From: an uncultured Lachnospiraceae bacterium
GTDB lineage: Bacteria > Bacillota > Clostridia > Lachnospirales > Lachnospiraceae
Direction: 5' to 3'
Assembly: GCA_910579085.1 (NCBI GenBank)
Contig: CAJTRU010000051.1
Location: 1-26,672 of the forward strand
DNA length: 26,672 nucleotides
Each line of letters opens with the position of its first letter. The first letter of the stretch is position 1. Positions 1 to 7,831 of this stretch are shown in pieces. Below the pieces are notes generated by a model. It made no database searches, was not told where the DNA came from, and worked only from the letters and a program-made list of their open reading frames with translations. A program made the position numbers and the translations under genes.

Positions 1-66
1 ACATAATGTAATAAATGTTATTATTAACAGTGCAATAACAATTAATTTACTGCGCATTTTTTTCAT
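1..66 (-). CDS. Start of a secreted or membrane protein (partial, runs off the left edge)
   Basis: An ATG at 66-64 is preceded by AGGTGG at 75-80, 8 nt upstream. The 22 visible codons begin MKKMRSKLIVIALLI and continue hydrophobic to Thr-Leu-Cys. This is a short basic start followed by a hydrophobic core, as in a signal peptide or signal anchor. The Cys at codon 22 could be a lipobox cysteine, but the residues after it are outside the window, so this cannot be decided. The rest of the protein and its function are unknown. The neighbouring LRR gene lies upstream in the same orientation, so the two could be cotranscribed, although hairpins separate them. Confidence 0.6.
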   Translation of the reverse strand, partial: MKKMRSKLIVIALLIITFITLC

Positions 67-94
67 TTTTCATTCCACCTGTCCAATATTACAT

Positions 95-126
95 ATACCA
101 GACTAGAAAGTATTCTAATCTGGTAT
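95..126. other. Imperfect hairpin in the leader of the left-edge gene
   Basis: Arms 95-108 and 113-126 pair over 14 positions with one G-T type mismatch around a 4-nt loop. It ends about 15 nt upstream of the ribosome binding site of the left-edge gene. No clear T-run follows on either strand, so it may be a leader structure rather than a terminator. Confidence 0.4.
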
Positions 127-162
127 GAATATTGTAATAATTAAGGAATAGCTTAAATACAC

Positions 163-197
163 AAATGGCATATGGGAATTACCACCATATGCCATTT
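163..197 (-). terminator. Perfect 13-bp hairpin downstream of the LRR gene
   Basis: Arms 163-175 and 185-197 are perfectly complementary (AAATGGCATATGG on plus) around a 9-nt loop. The hairpin lies 46 nt past the LRR gene stop. On the minus strand only a broken T stretch follows (TTTGTGTATTT), so it is a weak or processing-type terminator at best. Confidence 0.45.
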
Positions 198-242
198 ATT
201 AATAATTAAATCCAATAAATTTACCTTATTACTTAATTCCTT

Positions 243-2462
243 TTATATAACACATTTTAATTCAGCCGGCTTTCCAAATACTTTTATGCCATTTATATTT
301 TTGTAAGCACGTATATATATTTTTTTCTTATTGCCAATCTTGCTTTTTTTAAAACTGCATGACACCTTTTTGCCTCCAGAAATATTCTTTAAAACAGTTT
401 CGTTATAAATATTGCCTGCTTCTGGAAGATAACTGATTCTGTACCCATCTGCTTCTGGCAATGTTTTCCATGATACCTTTACTTTGCTGCCACTGATAAC
501 TGCCTTTCCACCCTTTACAGTTTTTGGTGCTGCTCCAAGGCTTTTGTATTTATATCCAAGCCCTGTAACATATGTTTTTACATCCTTTACAGGAATTTTT
601 CCAGACCCATATTCACCAGTATTGTTATAAGCATAAACTGTGGTATTTTTACCAATATTATTGTCAAATGCCAGGGTTTTAATGCTGCCTGGAAGGTACA
701 GCCTGGAAAGCTGCACACCATCCCCGTTTTCCATCCAGTCACCATCAACAGATACCACGGTCACACCTTCAGCATATGAAAGTTTCTTTAATGCAGAACA
801 TCCATTTAATACAAGGAATTTATTCCGTGTAACTGTAAGTTCTTCCAGTCCTGTTGCATACGTAAATACAGCAGGATTTATATTAGTAACACTCTTTGGT
901 ATTTTATATGCCCCTCCACGTTTCTGGGGGTATAATACAAGTTCTGTTTTATCTTTATTATAGAGCACACCATCTACAGCCTTAAAATAACTGTTGCCTG
1001 CATCTGCTGTAATACTTTTAAGATTATATGCCATATTATCTAATTTTTCAAAACCTTCATCTTCAGGGTCAGTACAAAAATCATTTAAAAGGACAGAAAC
1101 ATCACTTACAGTTGCGGGCACATTGTATGTTTCAAGAGTTCCTGGAAAAATAATTATTTTAGACATTGTCTTATCATAAAGTATATTGTCTTTTACTGTA
1201 TAATACGGGTTAGAATCCGGAATTTTTATTTCTTTAAATTTATTCTGGCATACAATTCCATCTGGTATCTCCTCTGTATTGCCATGAATAACCAGTGATT
1301 CACAATCAGCAGGGACAAGGCAAAGCTTTTTATACCCGGCAGAATACAGGCATCCTTCATAAATTTTATACTTTGCATTACTTCCAGGCACATATATTTC
1401 TTTAAGGCTTCTTAAATTGTAGCCGCTCCTGGTAAGTTCCCTGTTTCCTGAAATTATATTTTCTATGCCTTCTGGAAACACAATACTTTCCAGGCTGGTA
1501 CAGCCATACAGGCTGTATATGTCAAATTCTTTTATATTGTTGCTTAAAGTAATGCCAGTAATAAAAGTATTATCTATAAATGCCATATTGTTAATTTCCA
1601 AAACTTCATCAGGCATTATATACCCGCCTGCTTTTTTATATGGATAATATTCAAGTTTTGTTCCATCTTTTGAATAAAGTACACCATTAATGCTTTTATA
1701 AAACGCATTGTCTTTATCAACTTCAAAAGAAACGGCTGCATCATAAAAAGCTTCAGTATTGCTTATATGGGATATGTTTTTTCCTATTTTGACTTCCAGT
1801 TCCTTACAGCCTTTAAAAGCAAATTCCATTATTTTAATTACACTGTCTGGAATTTTAAATGTTTTTAAAGAACTGCAGCCACTAAACATCCCTGATGTAA
1901 TACTGCTTATATCCGCATCACAGACAACTTTTTCTAGTTTTTTACAGCCACTAAACAAACCGCCTCCTATACTTGAAATACTTCCGGGTATAGTAACATT
2001 TTTTACATTGCTGTATGCAAAAGCATCAAAACCAATGCTTTTAACACCATTTTTTATAGTAATGTCCTTCAGGTGTTTATTATAAGCAAATGCAGACCCA
2101 TTTATAGTGTTTACTGTTTTTTTAACAGTATAAGAAGCCCCCTTTTTAGCATTTGGATAATAAACCAGTTCTGATTTATCTTTATTAAACAGGACACCAT
2201 CCACTATTGTAAAGTATTTATTGCCAGAATCAACTTTAAACCCCGTAATATCCAGCTCCCCTTTCCAAAGTGAAGTATCCAGATAAACTACTTTAATATT
2301 CTTTCCAATAGCCAGTACACCATTTCCCTCTGCCCTGACAATTTTATTGTTTTCAACTTTAACCCTGATACTTGCAAAAGCTTCTATGTAGTTGTAATAT
2401 ACACCAATGCAAATAAAGCATATAGCCAGTAAGAAAAATCTTTGTGGTAATTTTTTATTCAT
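243..2462 (-). CDS. BspA-type leucine-rich repeat surface protein
   Basis: 739 aa with an N-terminal signal sequence (about residues 1-30, hydrophobic core FFLLAICFICIGVYY). Most of the protein is BspA/LRR_5-type repeat, with cores such as 'KNVTIPGSISSIGGGLFSGC' and 'LKTFKIPDSVIKIMEFAFKGC'. Interleaved are five copies of a about 40-residue module of the form N-x-Y/F-x3-DGVLYNKDKTEL-x-YP-x6-Y-x-IP. The last 85 or so residues (from 'ISGSKVKVSWKTLPEADGYR') look like a fibronectin-III/Ig-like sandwich. Such proteins act outside the cell, often in adhesion or host contact, but the ligand cannot be told. No LPxTG motif, SLH or cell-wall binding module is seen, so it may be released. Start ATG has GAGAGG about 6 nt upstream. 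It stands alone between hairpins at 163-197 and 2548-2583. Confidence 0.85.
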   Translation of the reverse strand: MNKKLPQRFFLLAICFICIGVYYNYIEAFASIRVKVENNKIVRAEGNGVLAIGKNIKVVYLDTSLWKGELDITGFKVDSGNKYFTIVDGVLFNKDKSELVYYPNAKKGASYTVKKTVNTINGSAFAYNKHLKDITIKNGVKSIGFDAFAYSNVKNVTIPGSISSIGGGLFSGCKKLEKVVCDADISSITSGMFSGCSSLKTFKIPDSVIKIMEFAFKGCKELEVKIGKNISHISNTEAFYDAAVSFEVDKDNAFYKSINGVLYSKDGTKLEYYPYKKAGGYIMPDEVLEINNMAFIDNTFITGITLSNNIKEFDIYSLYGCTSLESIVFPEGIENIISGNRELTRSGYNLRSLKEIYVPGSNAKYKIYEGCLYSAGYKKLCLVPADCESLVIHGNTEEIPDGIVCQNKFKEIKIPDSNPYYTVKDNILYDKTMSKIIIFPGTLETYNVPATVSDVSVLLNDFCTDPEDEGFEKLDNMAYNLKSITADAGNSYFKAVDGVLYNKDKTELVLYPQKRGGAYKIPKSVTNINPAVFTYATGLEELTVTRNKFLVLNGCSALKKLSYAEGVTVVSVDGDWMENGDGVQLSRLYLPGSIKTLAFDNNIGKNTTVYAYNNTGEYGSGKIPVKDVKTYVTGLGYKYKSLGAAPKTVKGGKAVISGSKVKVSWKTLPEADGYRISYLPEAGNIYNETVLKNISGGKKVSCSFKKSKIGNKKKIYIRAYKNINGIKVFGKPAELKCVI

Positions 2463-2547
2463 TATTAACCTCTCTGGAAATAATTTTTTTAATCATGACA
2501 CATTAGTATGGTAAAAAAAGGTCATTCTTATATTATTATAAAATTAA

Positions 2548-2583
2548 AACACTTAAGATATAAAAAGTGCTATCCTAAGTGTT
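2548..2583 (-). terminator. Rho-independent terminator of the gene remnant
   Basis: Arms 2548-2560 and 2571-2583 pair at 12 of 13 positions around a 10-nt loop. On the minus strand the hairpin is followed by TTTTAATTTT. It sits 30 nt past the stop of the remnant at 2613-2967, so that remnant was once a normal transcription unit. Confidence 0.65.
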
Positions 2584-2612
2584 CTTTATATTATATATAA
2601 ACCAATATCTGT

Positions 2613-2967
2613 CTATACACTGCTTCTTGGTACAGAATATATAAAATTAGTTTTTCTATTTGAACAGTGCTTTGTGATACCAATATATAGTGTAGATGGA
2701 TTTATAACATGTATTCCTTCTAATTCATTATTATTGCCTGAAAGATTTATCCTTACATTATCTTTATATGTCAGAGTTGAAGCACTAACATCATAGCTGA
2801 CACGTGCTATTACTAATTCTTTATCGTTTACTTGATTACCAGAAGCTATATATTGCATGTTTACCCGTATCCCCCTCATTTGCAATATTTATTCCCTGGA
2901 AAGAACCATTAGGCAAAACACAGTTTGAACTATTTTGAACCACAGAAAATTTACATGCATTTTTCAT
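2613..2967 (-). pseudogene. Frameshifted fragment of a probable secreted protein
   Basis: Two reading frames join into one protein-like sequence. Frame A from ATG 2967 reads '...NCVLPNGSFQGINIAN' and stops at 2836. The second frame opens at 2888 and runs to 2613 with protein-like content ('VNDKELVIARVSYD', 'NNELEGIHVI', 'LYIGITKH', 'KTNFIYSVPRSSV'). The frames overlap at 2836-2888 and differ by one base, so a single indel there would restore them. Neither start has a good ribosome binding site: the second frame would need a TTG at 2885, and the first stays open only a little further upstream (to about 3009). The 5' part of the gene is therefore missing. The ELEGI...LYIG pattern resembles the blade repeats of secreted beta-propellers such as the helveticin J family, but this is only a guess. 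A terminator remains at 2548-2583. Confidence 0.5.
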
Positions 2968-3068
2968 AATTGCATTGTTTGAAAAATTTCTAACTTTTAA
3001 AATTTAATAAAATAAATATTATACAATCCTTTCTTTACCAAGGCATATAAAAAGCCAGAAAAATACTG

Positions 3069-3097
3069 TTTCCAAAAAGCCTTATCTGATGTATAAT
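3069..3097 (+). promoter_or_regulatory. Putative sigma-A promoter of the Rpn-family gene
   Basis: A perfect TATAAT at 3092-3097 has a weak -35 (TTTCCA, 3069-3074) at 17 bp spacing. The predicted start is about 15-20 nt before the ribosome binding site at 3113-3118, giving a very short leader. Confidence 0.5.
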
Positions 3098-3122
3098 ACA
3101 AAAAACGGAAGAAGGTGGTATT

Positions 3123-3956
3123 TTGAATATAAAGGCACAGACACACCAGCAGGATTTAGAGCGTCTGGCGTTACTCCGGTATATAGATGACGATTTTATG
3201 ACAGTCTGCCTTGCAGATAATTATGAGTGTGTGGAACTGATACTTCAGATTATCTTAGGACGGGATGACATAAAAGTTAAGTCTGTCCATACACAAGAAC
3301 CAATGAAGAATTTACAAGGGCGTTCTGCTATTTTAGACGTACATGCAGTTGACAGCACCAATAAAGAATTTGATGTTGAAATCCAGCGGCAGGATGCAGG
3401 CGCAGGTGCAAAAAGGGCAAGGCATAACAGCAGCCTGTTAGATGCACATATATTAAAACCAGGGGATAATACAGAAGATATTCCTGACAGTTATGTTATT
3501 TTTATTACAGAAAATGATGTAATGAAAGGAAACCAGCCAGTATATCCAGTTGAACGGTATGTCACAGTTGGGGAAAACAAGGTATTGTTTGGCGATGGTT
3601 CACACATAATTTATGTGAACGGCAAATACCGGGGCAATGATGAAATTGGGAAGTTAATGCATGATTTTTCATGTACCAGCCCTGACGATATGAATTATGA
3701 AGCACTCGCTAAAAGAGCAAGGTATTTCAAGCAGGATAAGAAAGGAGTGGCGGCCATGTGCAAAATTATGGAAGATATGAGAAAAGAAGCAGCACAGGAA
3801 GCAGCACAAGAAGCAGCATTAAAAAGTGCAAAGGAAACTGCAGAAAGATTAATAAAAAAGGGGAAAATGACTCTTGATGAAATTGCGGAATGTGTTCCTC
3901 TGCTATCACTTGATGAATTAAAAGAAATTGAAGCGGGAATTATGCTGCTTATGTAA
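3123..3956 (+). CDS. Rpn-family PD-(D/E)XK nuclease / putative transposase
   Basis: 277 aa, starting at TTG 3123 with AGGTGG at 3113-3118. The N-terminal two thirds match the PD-(D/E)XK family of Rpn/YhgA-like proteins: an opening 'LLRYIDDDFM' region, then 'ILDVHAVDSTNKEFDVEIQ' with candidate catalytic Asp72, Glu86 and Gln88 (D...ExQ form), followed by basic residues (KRARH 97-101). The C-terminus has Ala/Glu repeats (EAAQEAAQEAA) forming a helix, then a small helical tail with 'KGKMTLDEIAECVPLLSLDEL', usual for Lachnospiraceae members. E. coli Rpn proteins are DNA endonucleases that raise RecA-independent recombination, and some family members are proposed to act against phage. The gene is a single unit with its own promoter and terminator. 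No inverted-repeat ends or second transposase gene flank it closely, so it does not look like a complete insertion sequence. Confidence 0.85.
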   Translation: MNIKAQTHQQDLERLALLRYIDDDFMTVCLADNYECVELILQIILGRDDIKVKSVHTQEPMKNLQGRSAILDVHAVDSTNKEFDVEIQRQDAGAGAKRARHNSSLLDAHILKPGDNTEDIPDSYVIFITENDVMKGNQPVYPVERYVTVGENKVLFGDGSHIIYVNGKYRGNDEIGKLMHDFSCTSPDDMNYEALAKRARYFKQDKKGVAAMCKIMEDMRKEAAQEAAQEAALKSAKETAERLIKKGKMTLDEIAECVPLLSLDELKEIEAGIMLLM

Positions 3957-3992
3957 CCAGCCATGCCAGCATAAAATACAGCAATAGAACCA

Positions 3993-4026
3993 GGGCATGT
4001 AGAAACGAAGCCTATATGCCCTTTTT
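3993..4026 (+). terminator. Rho-independent terminator of the Rpn-family gene
   Basis: Arms GGGCATGTAG (3993-4002) and CTATATGCCC (4012-4021) pair over 10 positions with one G-T wobble around a 9-nt loop. TTTTT follows at 4022-4026. It lies 37 nt after the stop codon. Confidence 0.8.
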
Positions 4027-4230
4027 CACAATAAAAGCCAAATGTTGGCAATGTTCATTGTAACTCCTGTATTTCCAGTATTTTTTATAATACTAAATAT
4101 CAAATTTATATAAATTTTTATCATCAAGAAGTTTTTTAAATGATATCTTTCATTACTTATACAAATAAATTTATGTCCCAGATTTTCTCTTAAAGTTTTC
4201 TCACCAAGACAGTCTGACTCTATCCAAAAA

Positions 4231-4323
4231 CTGTATACAGGATAATTTACAGTTATCCTGCTGTCCAATGTTTTACTAGTTTATATTACACCTGCAAAAG
4301 ATAACTGGAAATATCCTGTATAT
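4231..4323. repeat. Short inverted-repeat element with ATTTnCAGTTATC ends
   Basis: A plus copy of the end motif (ATTTACAGTTATC, 4245-4257) and a minus copy (4300-4312, reads ATTTCCAGTTATC on minus) face each other. The match extends outward as TATACAGGAT on both sides, giving arms of about 24 nt. The left copy is itself a perfect hairpin (CAGGATAA 4238-4245 with TTATCCTG 4253-4260, 7-nt loop). The same end motif flanks the two units at 16011-16729. The segment 4231-4252 recurs with one mismatch at 26651-26672. Confidence 0.65.
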
Positions 4324-4543
4324 ATTTATTACCATAATATTTATTAAAACCGCCAGATTATTTAAAAACTTCCAGCAATTAAAGATGTAACCAAAATACT
4401 ATATTAATAATCCCTGCCTTTTTCAAATATATACAAAATCGTAAGAATAATTTAAAAACTTTTTTATGGTATATAAGGGTGTTTAGTATTATAATAATTA
4501 ATGCAGCAAAAGTAATTATACAAAAACAGAGGTGAGGAAAATT
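4324..4543 (+). promoter_or_regulatory. AT-rich leader of the transporter operon with a candidate -10
   Basis: No gene is visible here. A perfect TATAAT lies at 4490-4495, about 33 nt before a strong ribosome binding site (AGAGGTGAGG, 4528-4537). No good -35 is present at 16-18 bp spacing (TGGTAT at best), so the promoter is weak or needs an activator. Confidence 0.35.
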
Positions 4544-6868
4544 ATGGAGAAAATTAGTAGAAAGTTTTTTGCAGTATCCATAGCATCTTTTGCAATGGCA
4601 TTAGTATTTACAGGATGTGGCAAGGGAGGCGGGAAAAATTCTGGCAAGGACAAAACACCAGAGTACATATATGAATCTAGTTTTAATGATTTGGGTACTG
4701 CCCAGGTTGATTATGTAAACCAGTCATTCATAAAAGATGGCAATATTTATTTGACAGGTTCACATTACAAGGAAGATAAAAAAAATGGAACTGGAACATC
4801 TTTAAATTATCTTTTGACAGGTTCTTTTGACAGTGAAAAGATTGACATGGCTGAAATTAAAGGATTAAAAACAAACGAAAGCCCTGACAAATTATTTATG
4901 GATGAAGACGGAAATATACTTATGCTTTCTTCTGTCTATAATTATAATGAAAAAACAAATGCCAGCAATACAAAATATTTTATATTAAAACTTGGTAAAG
5001 ATGGCAAAACGGCTGGACGTACAGAGCTAAAGCCTGGTCTTAAGAAAAATGAAGAGTTTTATCTAAATGGCTCTGTATTGTATATCAATGAACAACTTAT
5101 AGGATTTTCAGAGCAAAAGGTTTATGTTTTCAATAAAGATGGCTCTTTAGACAAGGCTGTCCAGTCAGACAATTATATTGACTCTATTTTTGCAGCAGAT
5201 GGTGGTAAAGTCTATACTCTGGGCAGTATGATGGAAACGGCTGGCACGGTTGTTTGTGAATTTGACTTAAAAACTGGCAATTTCAGTGAACCTATAGACT
5301 TTGACGGCCGTTCTATATACAACATAAGAAGTACAAAACATGGCAAGGATGGTATTGTGTACCTGGGCAATGATGAAGGTTTATATGAATGTGATATTAA
5401 TAAAAAGAAGGCAGAGCTTTTATTTAACTGGATAAATGTTGATATTAATGGTAATAATATATCAGATTTCCAGATAATGGAAGATGGAAAAATATCTGTT
5501 TTATGTACTTCTTACAGCTATGACTCATCTGGAAATGGCAGTTCATCTTCAAATATTGAACTGGCACTTATTGATAAAAAGAAATACTCTGAGTCCAAGC
5601 AAAAGAAAAGACTTACATTGGCAGGAACTTATTTAAACCAGGAAATAAAGGAAGAAATCTTAAAATATAATAAAAACAGTAACGATTACCATATTGATAT
5701 TAAAAGTTACAGTACATACGATGACCCGCAAAAACAGATAAACCTTGATATAATATCAGGTGATGTGCCAGATATTATAGAGATGTCCGGACTATCTAAA
5801 TCTATGTATATTAAAAAAGGCATACTGGCTGATATGACTCCTTTTATTGAGAAAGACGAAGAAATTAAAAAAGAAGATTTTGTGGATTCTGTAACCAGTA
5901 CTATTGAACATGACGGGAAATTATATTACCTTCCAACTTCATTTACTATAACTGCCCTTGCTGGCCCTAAAAAGATTTTTAATGGCATGGAAGGCTGGAC
6001 ATATGAAGAAATGCAGGAAAAATATAAAAATATGCCAAAAGATGGTGTATTTAAGCAGGGTATGACAAGTGAATGGTTTATACAAAATATGCTTTCCTCA
6101 CAGATGAAAGAGTTTATTGATTTTGAAACAGGCGAAGTAAACCTTAATTCTAAAGAGTTTATAAATATGCTTGAGTTTTCAAAGAATTTCCAGACCAGTG
6201 AACAGTATCTGAAAGATATGGAAGAAAATGGCTGGAAAACCCCTGATATATACGGACTTATTAAAAGCGGGAAACTATTGCTTAATGACATATACCTGTA
6301 TGATTTTTCGGATATACAGATTAATGAAAAGTTATATAAAAGCCAGGGCGGTTTTGATATTATCAGCCAGCCTTCTAAAGATAAGAATAATAAATTATCA
6401 ATGGGCACTAGTGATGCATGCCTTGCTATTTCAGAAAAATGCGACGATAAGGAAGGGGTATGGAAATTCCTGCGCAGGCTTTATTTATATGATTACCAGA
6501 AAAAAGTATCCCAATATAACGGTTTTCCTATAAGAAAAGATGTTTTAGAGAAAAAGATTGAATATGCTATGGCAACTAAAGAATATACGGATGATGATGG
6601 TACAAAAGTAACCCCTATAGAGGGCAATACATATTCAATGGATGATTTCACAATAGAGATAAAGCCATATACAAAAGCCCATATGGATTTATTCCGTTCT
6701 ATGGTTGACAGGATTGGCAGAGAAGATAGCTATGACACATTTTATAATGATATTTCTAAAATGATTGAAGAAGAAACAAAGGCATTTTATAAAGGTGACA
6801 AAACTGCTGAAGAAACTGCTGAAGTTTTACAAAGCAGGGTAAAAATTTATGTCAGTGAAAATTCTTAA
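4544..6868 (+). CDS. Lipoprotein with propeller-like N-terminus and solute-binding C-terminus
   Basis: 774 aa from ATG 4544, chosen because AGAGGTGAGG ends 6 nt upstream. A GTG at 4532 lies inside that ribosome binding site and is rejected. The signal peptide ends in the lipobox VFTGC with Cys25, so the protein should be anchored on the outer face of the membrane. Residues about 40-345 carry repeated beta-strand patterns such as 'FMDEDGNILMLSS', 'VFNKDGSLDKAV' and 'QIMEDGKISVLCTS', like a WD40/YVTN-type propeller. From about 355 to the end is a CUT1-type solute-binding domain ('IISGDVPDIIEM' near 403-414, 'DGKLYYLPTSF', and a C-terminal 'KEGVWKFLRRLY' region). Ordinary binding proteins of this class are about 420-550 aa, so the extra N-terminal domain is notable. 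It heads an operon with two permeases. The ligand is probably an oligosaccharide by family, not shown here. Confidence 0.85.
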   Translation: MEKISRKFFAVSIASFAMALVFTGCGKGGGKNSGKDKTPEYIYESSFNDLGTAQVDYVNQSFIKDGNIYLTGSHYKEDKKNGTGTSLNYLLTGSFDSEKIDMAEIKGLKTNESPDKLFMDEDGNILMLSSVYNYNEKTNASNTKYFILKLGKDGKTAGRTELKPGLKKNEEFYLNGSVLYINEQLIGFSEQKVYVFNKDGSLDKAVQSDNYIDSIFAADGGKVYTLGSMMETAGTVVCEFDLKTGNFSEPIDFDGRSIYNIRSTKHGKDGIVYLGNDEGLYECDINKKKAELLFNWINVDINGNNISDFQIMEDGKISVLCTSYSYDSSGNGSSSSNIELALIDKKKYSESKQKKRLTLAGTYLNQEIKEEILKYNKNSNDYHIDIKSYSTYDDPQKQINLDIISGDVPDIIEMSGLSKSMYIKKGILADMTPFIEKDEEIKKEDFVDSVTSTIEHDGKLYYLPTSFTITALAGPKKIFNGMEGWTYEEMQEKYKNMPKDGVFKQGMTSEWFIQNMLSSQMKEFIDFETGEVNLNSKEFINMLEFSKNFQTSEQYLKDMEENGWKTPDIYGLIKSGKLLLNDIYLYDFSDIQINEKLYKSQGGFDIISQPSKDKNNKLSMGTSDACLAISEKCDDKEGVWKFLRRLYLYDYQKKVSQYNGFPIRKDVLEKKIEYAMATKEYTDDDGTKVTPIEGNTYSMDDFTIEIKPYTKAHMDLFRSMVDRIGREDSYDTFYNDISKMIEEETKAFYKGDKTAEETAEVLQSRVKIYVSENS

Positions 6869-6928
6869 TAATATATAACTATAACCAGATATTATTGAGT
6901 CCTGATAACAGATGGAGGTGGCACTAAT

Positions 6929-7831
6929 ACGGAAAGGAAGAGGAAAAAGAAGAATAAATCCAGGAATAAACACCATTTAAAAGAACACCTGGTATCAGGC
7001 GTATTCCTTGCACCCAGTTTTTTAGGTGTTATGGTATTTATGGTTGTTCCATTTATGGTAATTATTTATTATTCACTAGTTGACGGGCCTATTGATGGTA
7101 ATTTTGCAGGACTGGACAATTTTAAGATGCTTTTTTCAAATGCCGCTTTTTTACAGGCAGCAAAAAACAGTATTCTTTTTTCGGTGATTGCAGTACCGCT
7201 TGCAGTAGTGCTTTCCCTGCTGCTTGCAGTCCTGCTTGATGCCAATATCCCGTGGCAGAGCCAGTTCAGGACATCTTTCCTTTGTCCTATGATGGTTCCT
7301 GTCGCATCAGTTGTACTTATATGGCAGGTTATTTTTAATTCACATGGAGCTATGAACAGCCTGCTGGAAGTTTTTGGTTTTAAAGGTATTGACTGGCTTA
7401 AGTCTGATTATAGTATGCTTGTTGTTATTAGTATGTTCCTGTGGAAAAATTTAGGCTATAACATGATTTTATTTATGGCGGCACTTGGAAGCGTCCCAAA
7501 AGATATTATAGAAGTTGCACAGCTTGAAGCAGCAGGAAAGCTTACTATCTTTTTCAGGATTAAGCTTAGATACATAAATTCAACTATTTTATTTGTAATA
7601 ATTTTATCACTTATGAATTCATTTAAGGTGTTCAGGGAGGTTTATCTTTTATCAGGTGCTTATCCATATGAGTCACTTTATATGCTACAGCACTTTATGA
7701 ATAATACATTTGAATCACTTGATTACCAGAAACTATCCGCCGCCGCTATTGTAATGTGTGTATTTATGATTGTTATAATTGGTATTCTGTTTTTTATTGA
7801 AAGCAAGGCAGGTGAAGATTTTGAAAGTTAA
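6929..7831 (+). CDS. MalF/UgpA-type ABC transporter permease, apparent ACG start
   Basis: The reading frame is open from 6899 and reads as a normal permease N-terminus: a basic stretch (ERKRKKKNKSRNKHH) and then the first membrane segment (LVSGVFLAPSFLGVMVFMVV). A strong GGAGGTGG at 6914-6921 is followed 7 nt later by ACG (6929-6931), exactly where the start is expected, and no ATG, GTG or TTG is in frame nearby. The first in-frame ATG (7031) would cut the first membrane segment in half and has AGGTG only 2 nt upstream. With the ACG start the protein is 300 aa, usual for the family, with about six membrane segments. The cytoplasmic EAA loop (about residues 195-214, EVAQLEAAGKLTIFFRIKLR) is degenerate: the usual Gly is Ala and the usual Pro of 'LP' is Arg. 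Its partner is the next gene, which overlaps by 11 nt. Confidence 0.8.
   Translation, partial: TERKRKKKNKSRNKHHLKEHLVSGVFLAPSFLGVMVFMVVPFMVIIYYSLVDGPIDGNFAGLDNFKMLFSNAAFLQAAKNSILFSVIAVPLAVVLSLLLAVLLDANIPWQSQFRTSFLCPMMVPVASVVLIWQVIFNSHGAMNSLLEVFGFKGIDWLKSDYSMLVVISMFLWKNLGYNMILFMAALGSVPKDIIEVAQLEAAGKLTIFFRIKLRYINSTILFVIILSLMNSFKVFREVYLLSGAYPYESLYMLQHFMNNTFESLDYQKLSAAAIVMCVFMIVIIGILFFIESKAGEDFES

Noticed and set aside
4026..4268. 80-codon reading frame on the minus strand (begins MDSRITVNYPVYSFW)
   Set aside because: Its start lies in the inverted-repeat element, no ribosome binding site was seen, and its end overlaps the terminator of the Rpn gene. Some of it reads protein-like, so a remnant is possible, but it is not supported as a gene.
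3123..4323. Rpn gene plus flanking repeat as a complete insertion sequence
   Set aside because: The end motif is found only on the downstream side; no matching copy lies upstream of the gene, and the gene has its own promoter and terminator.
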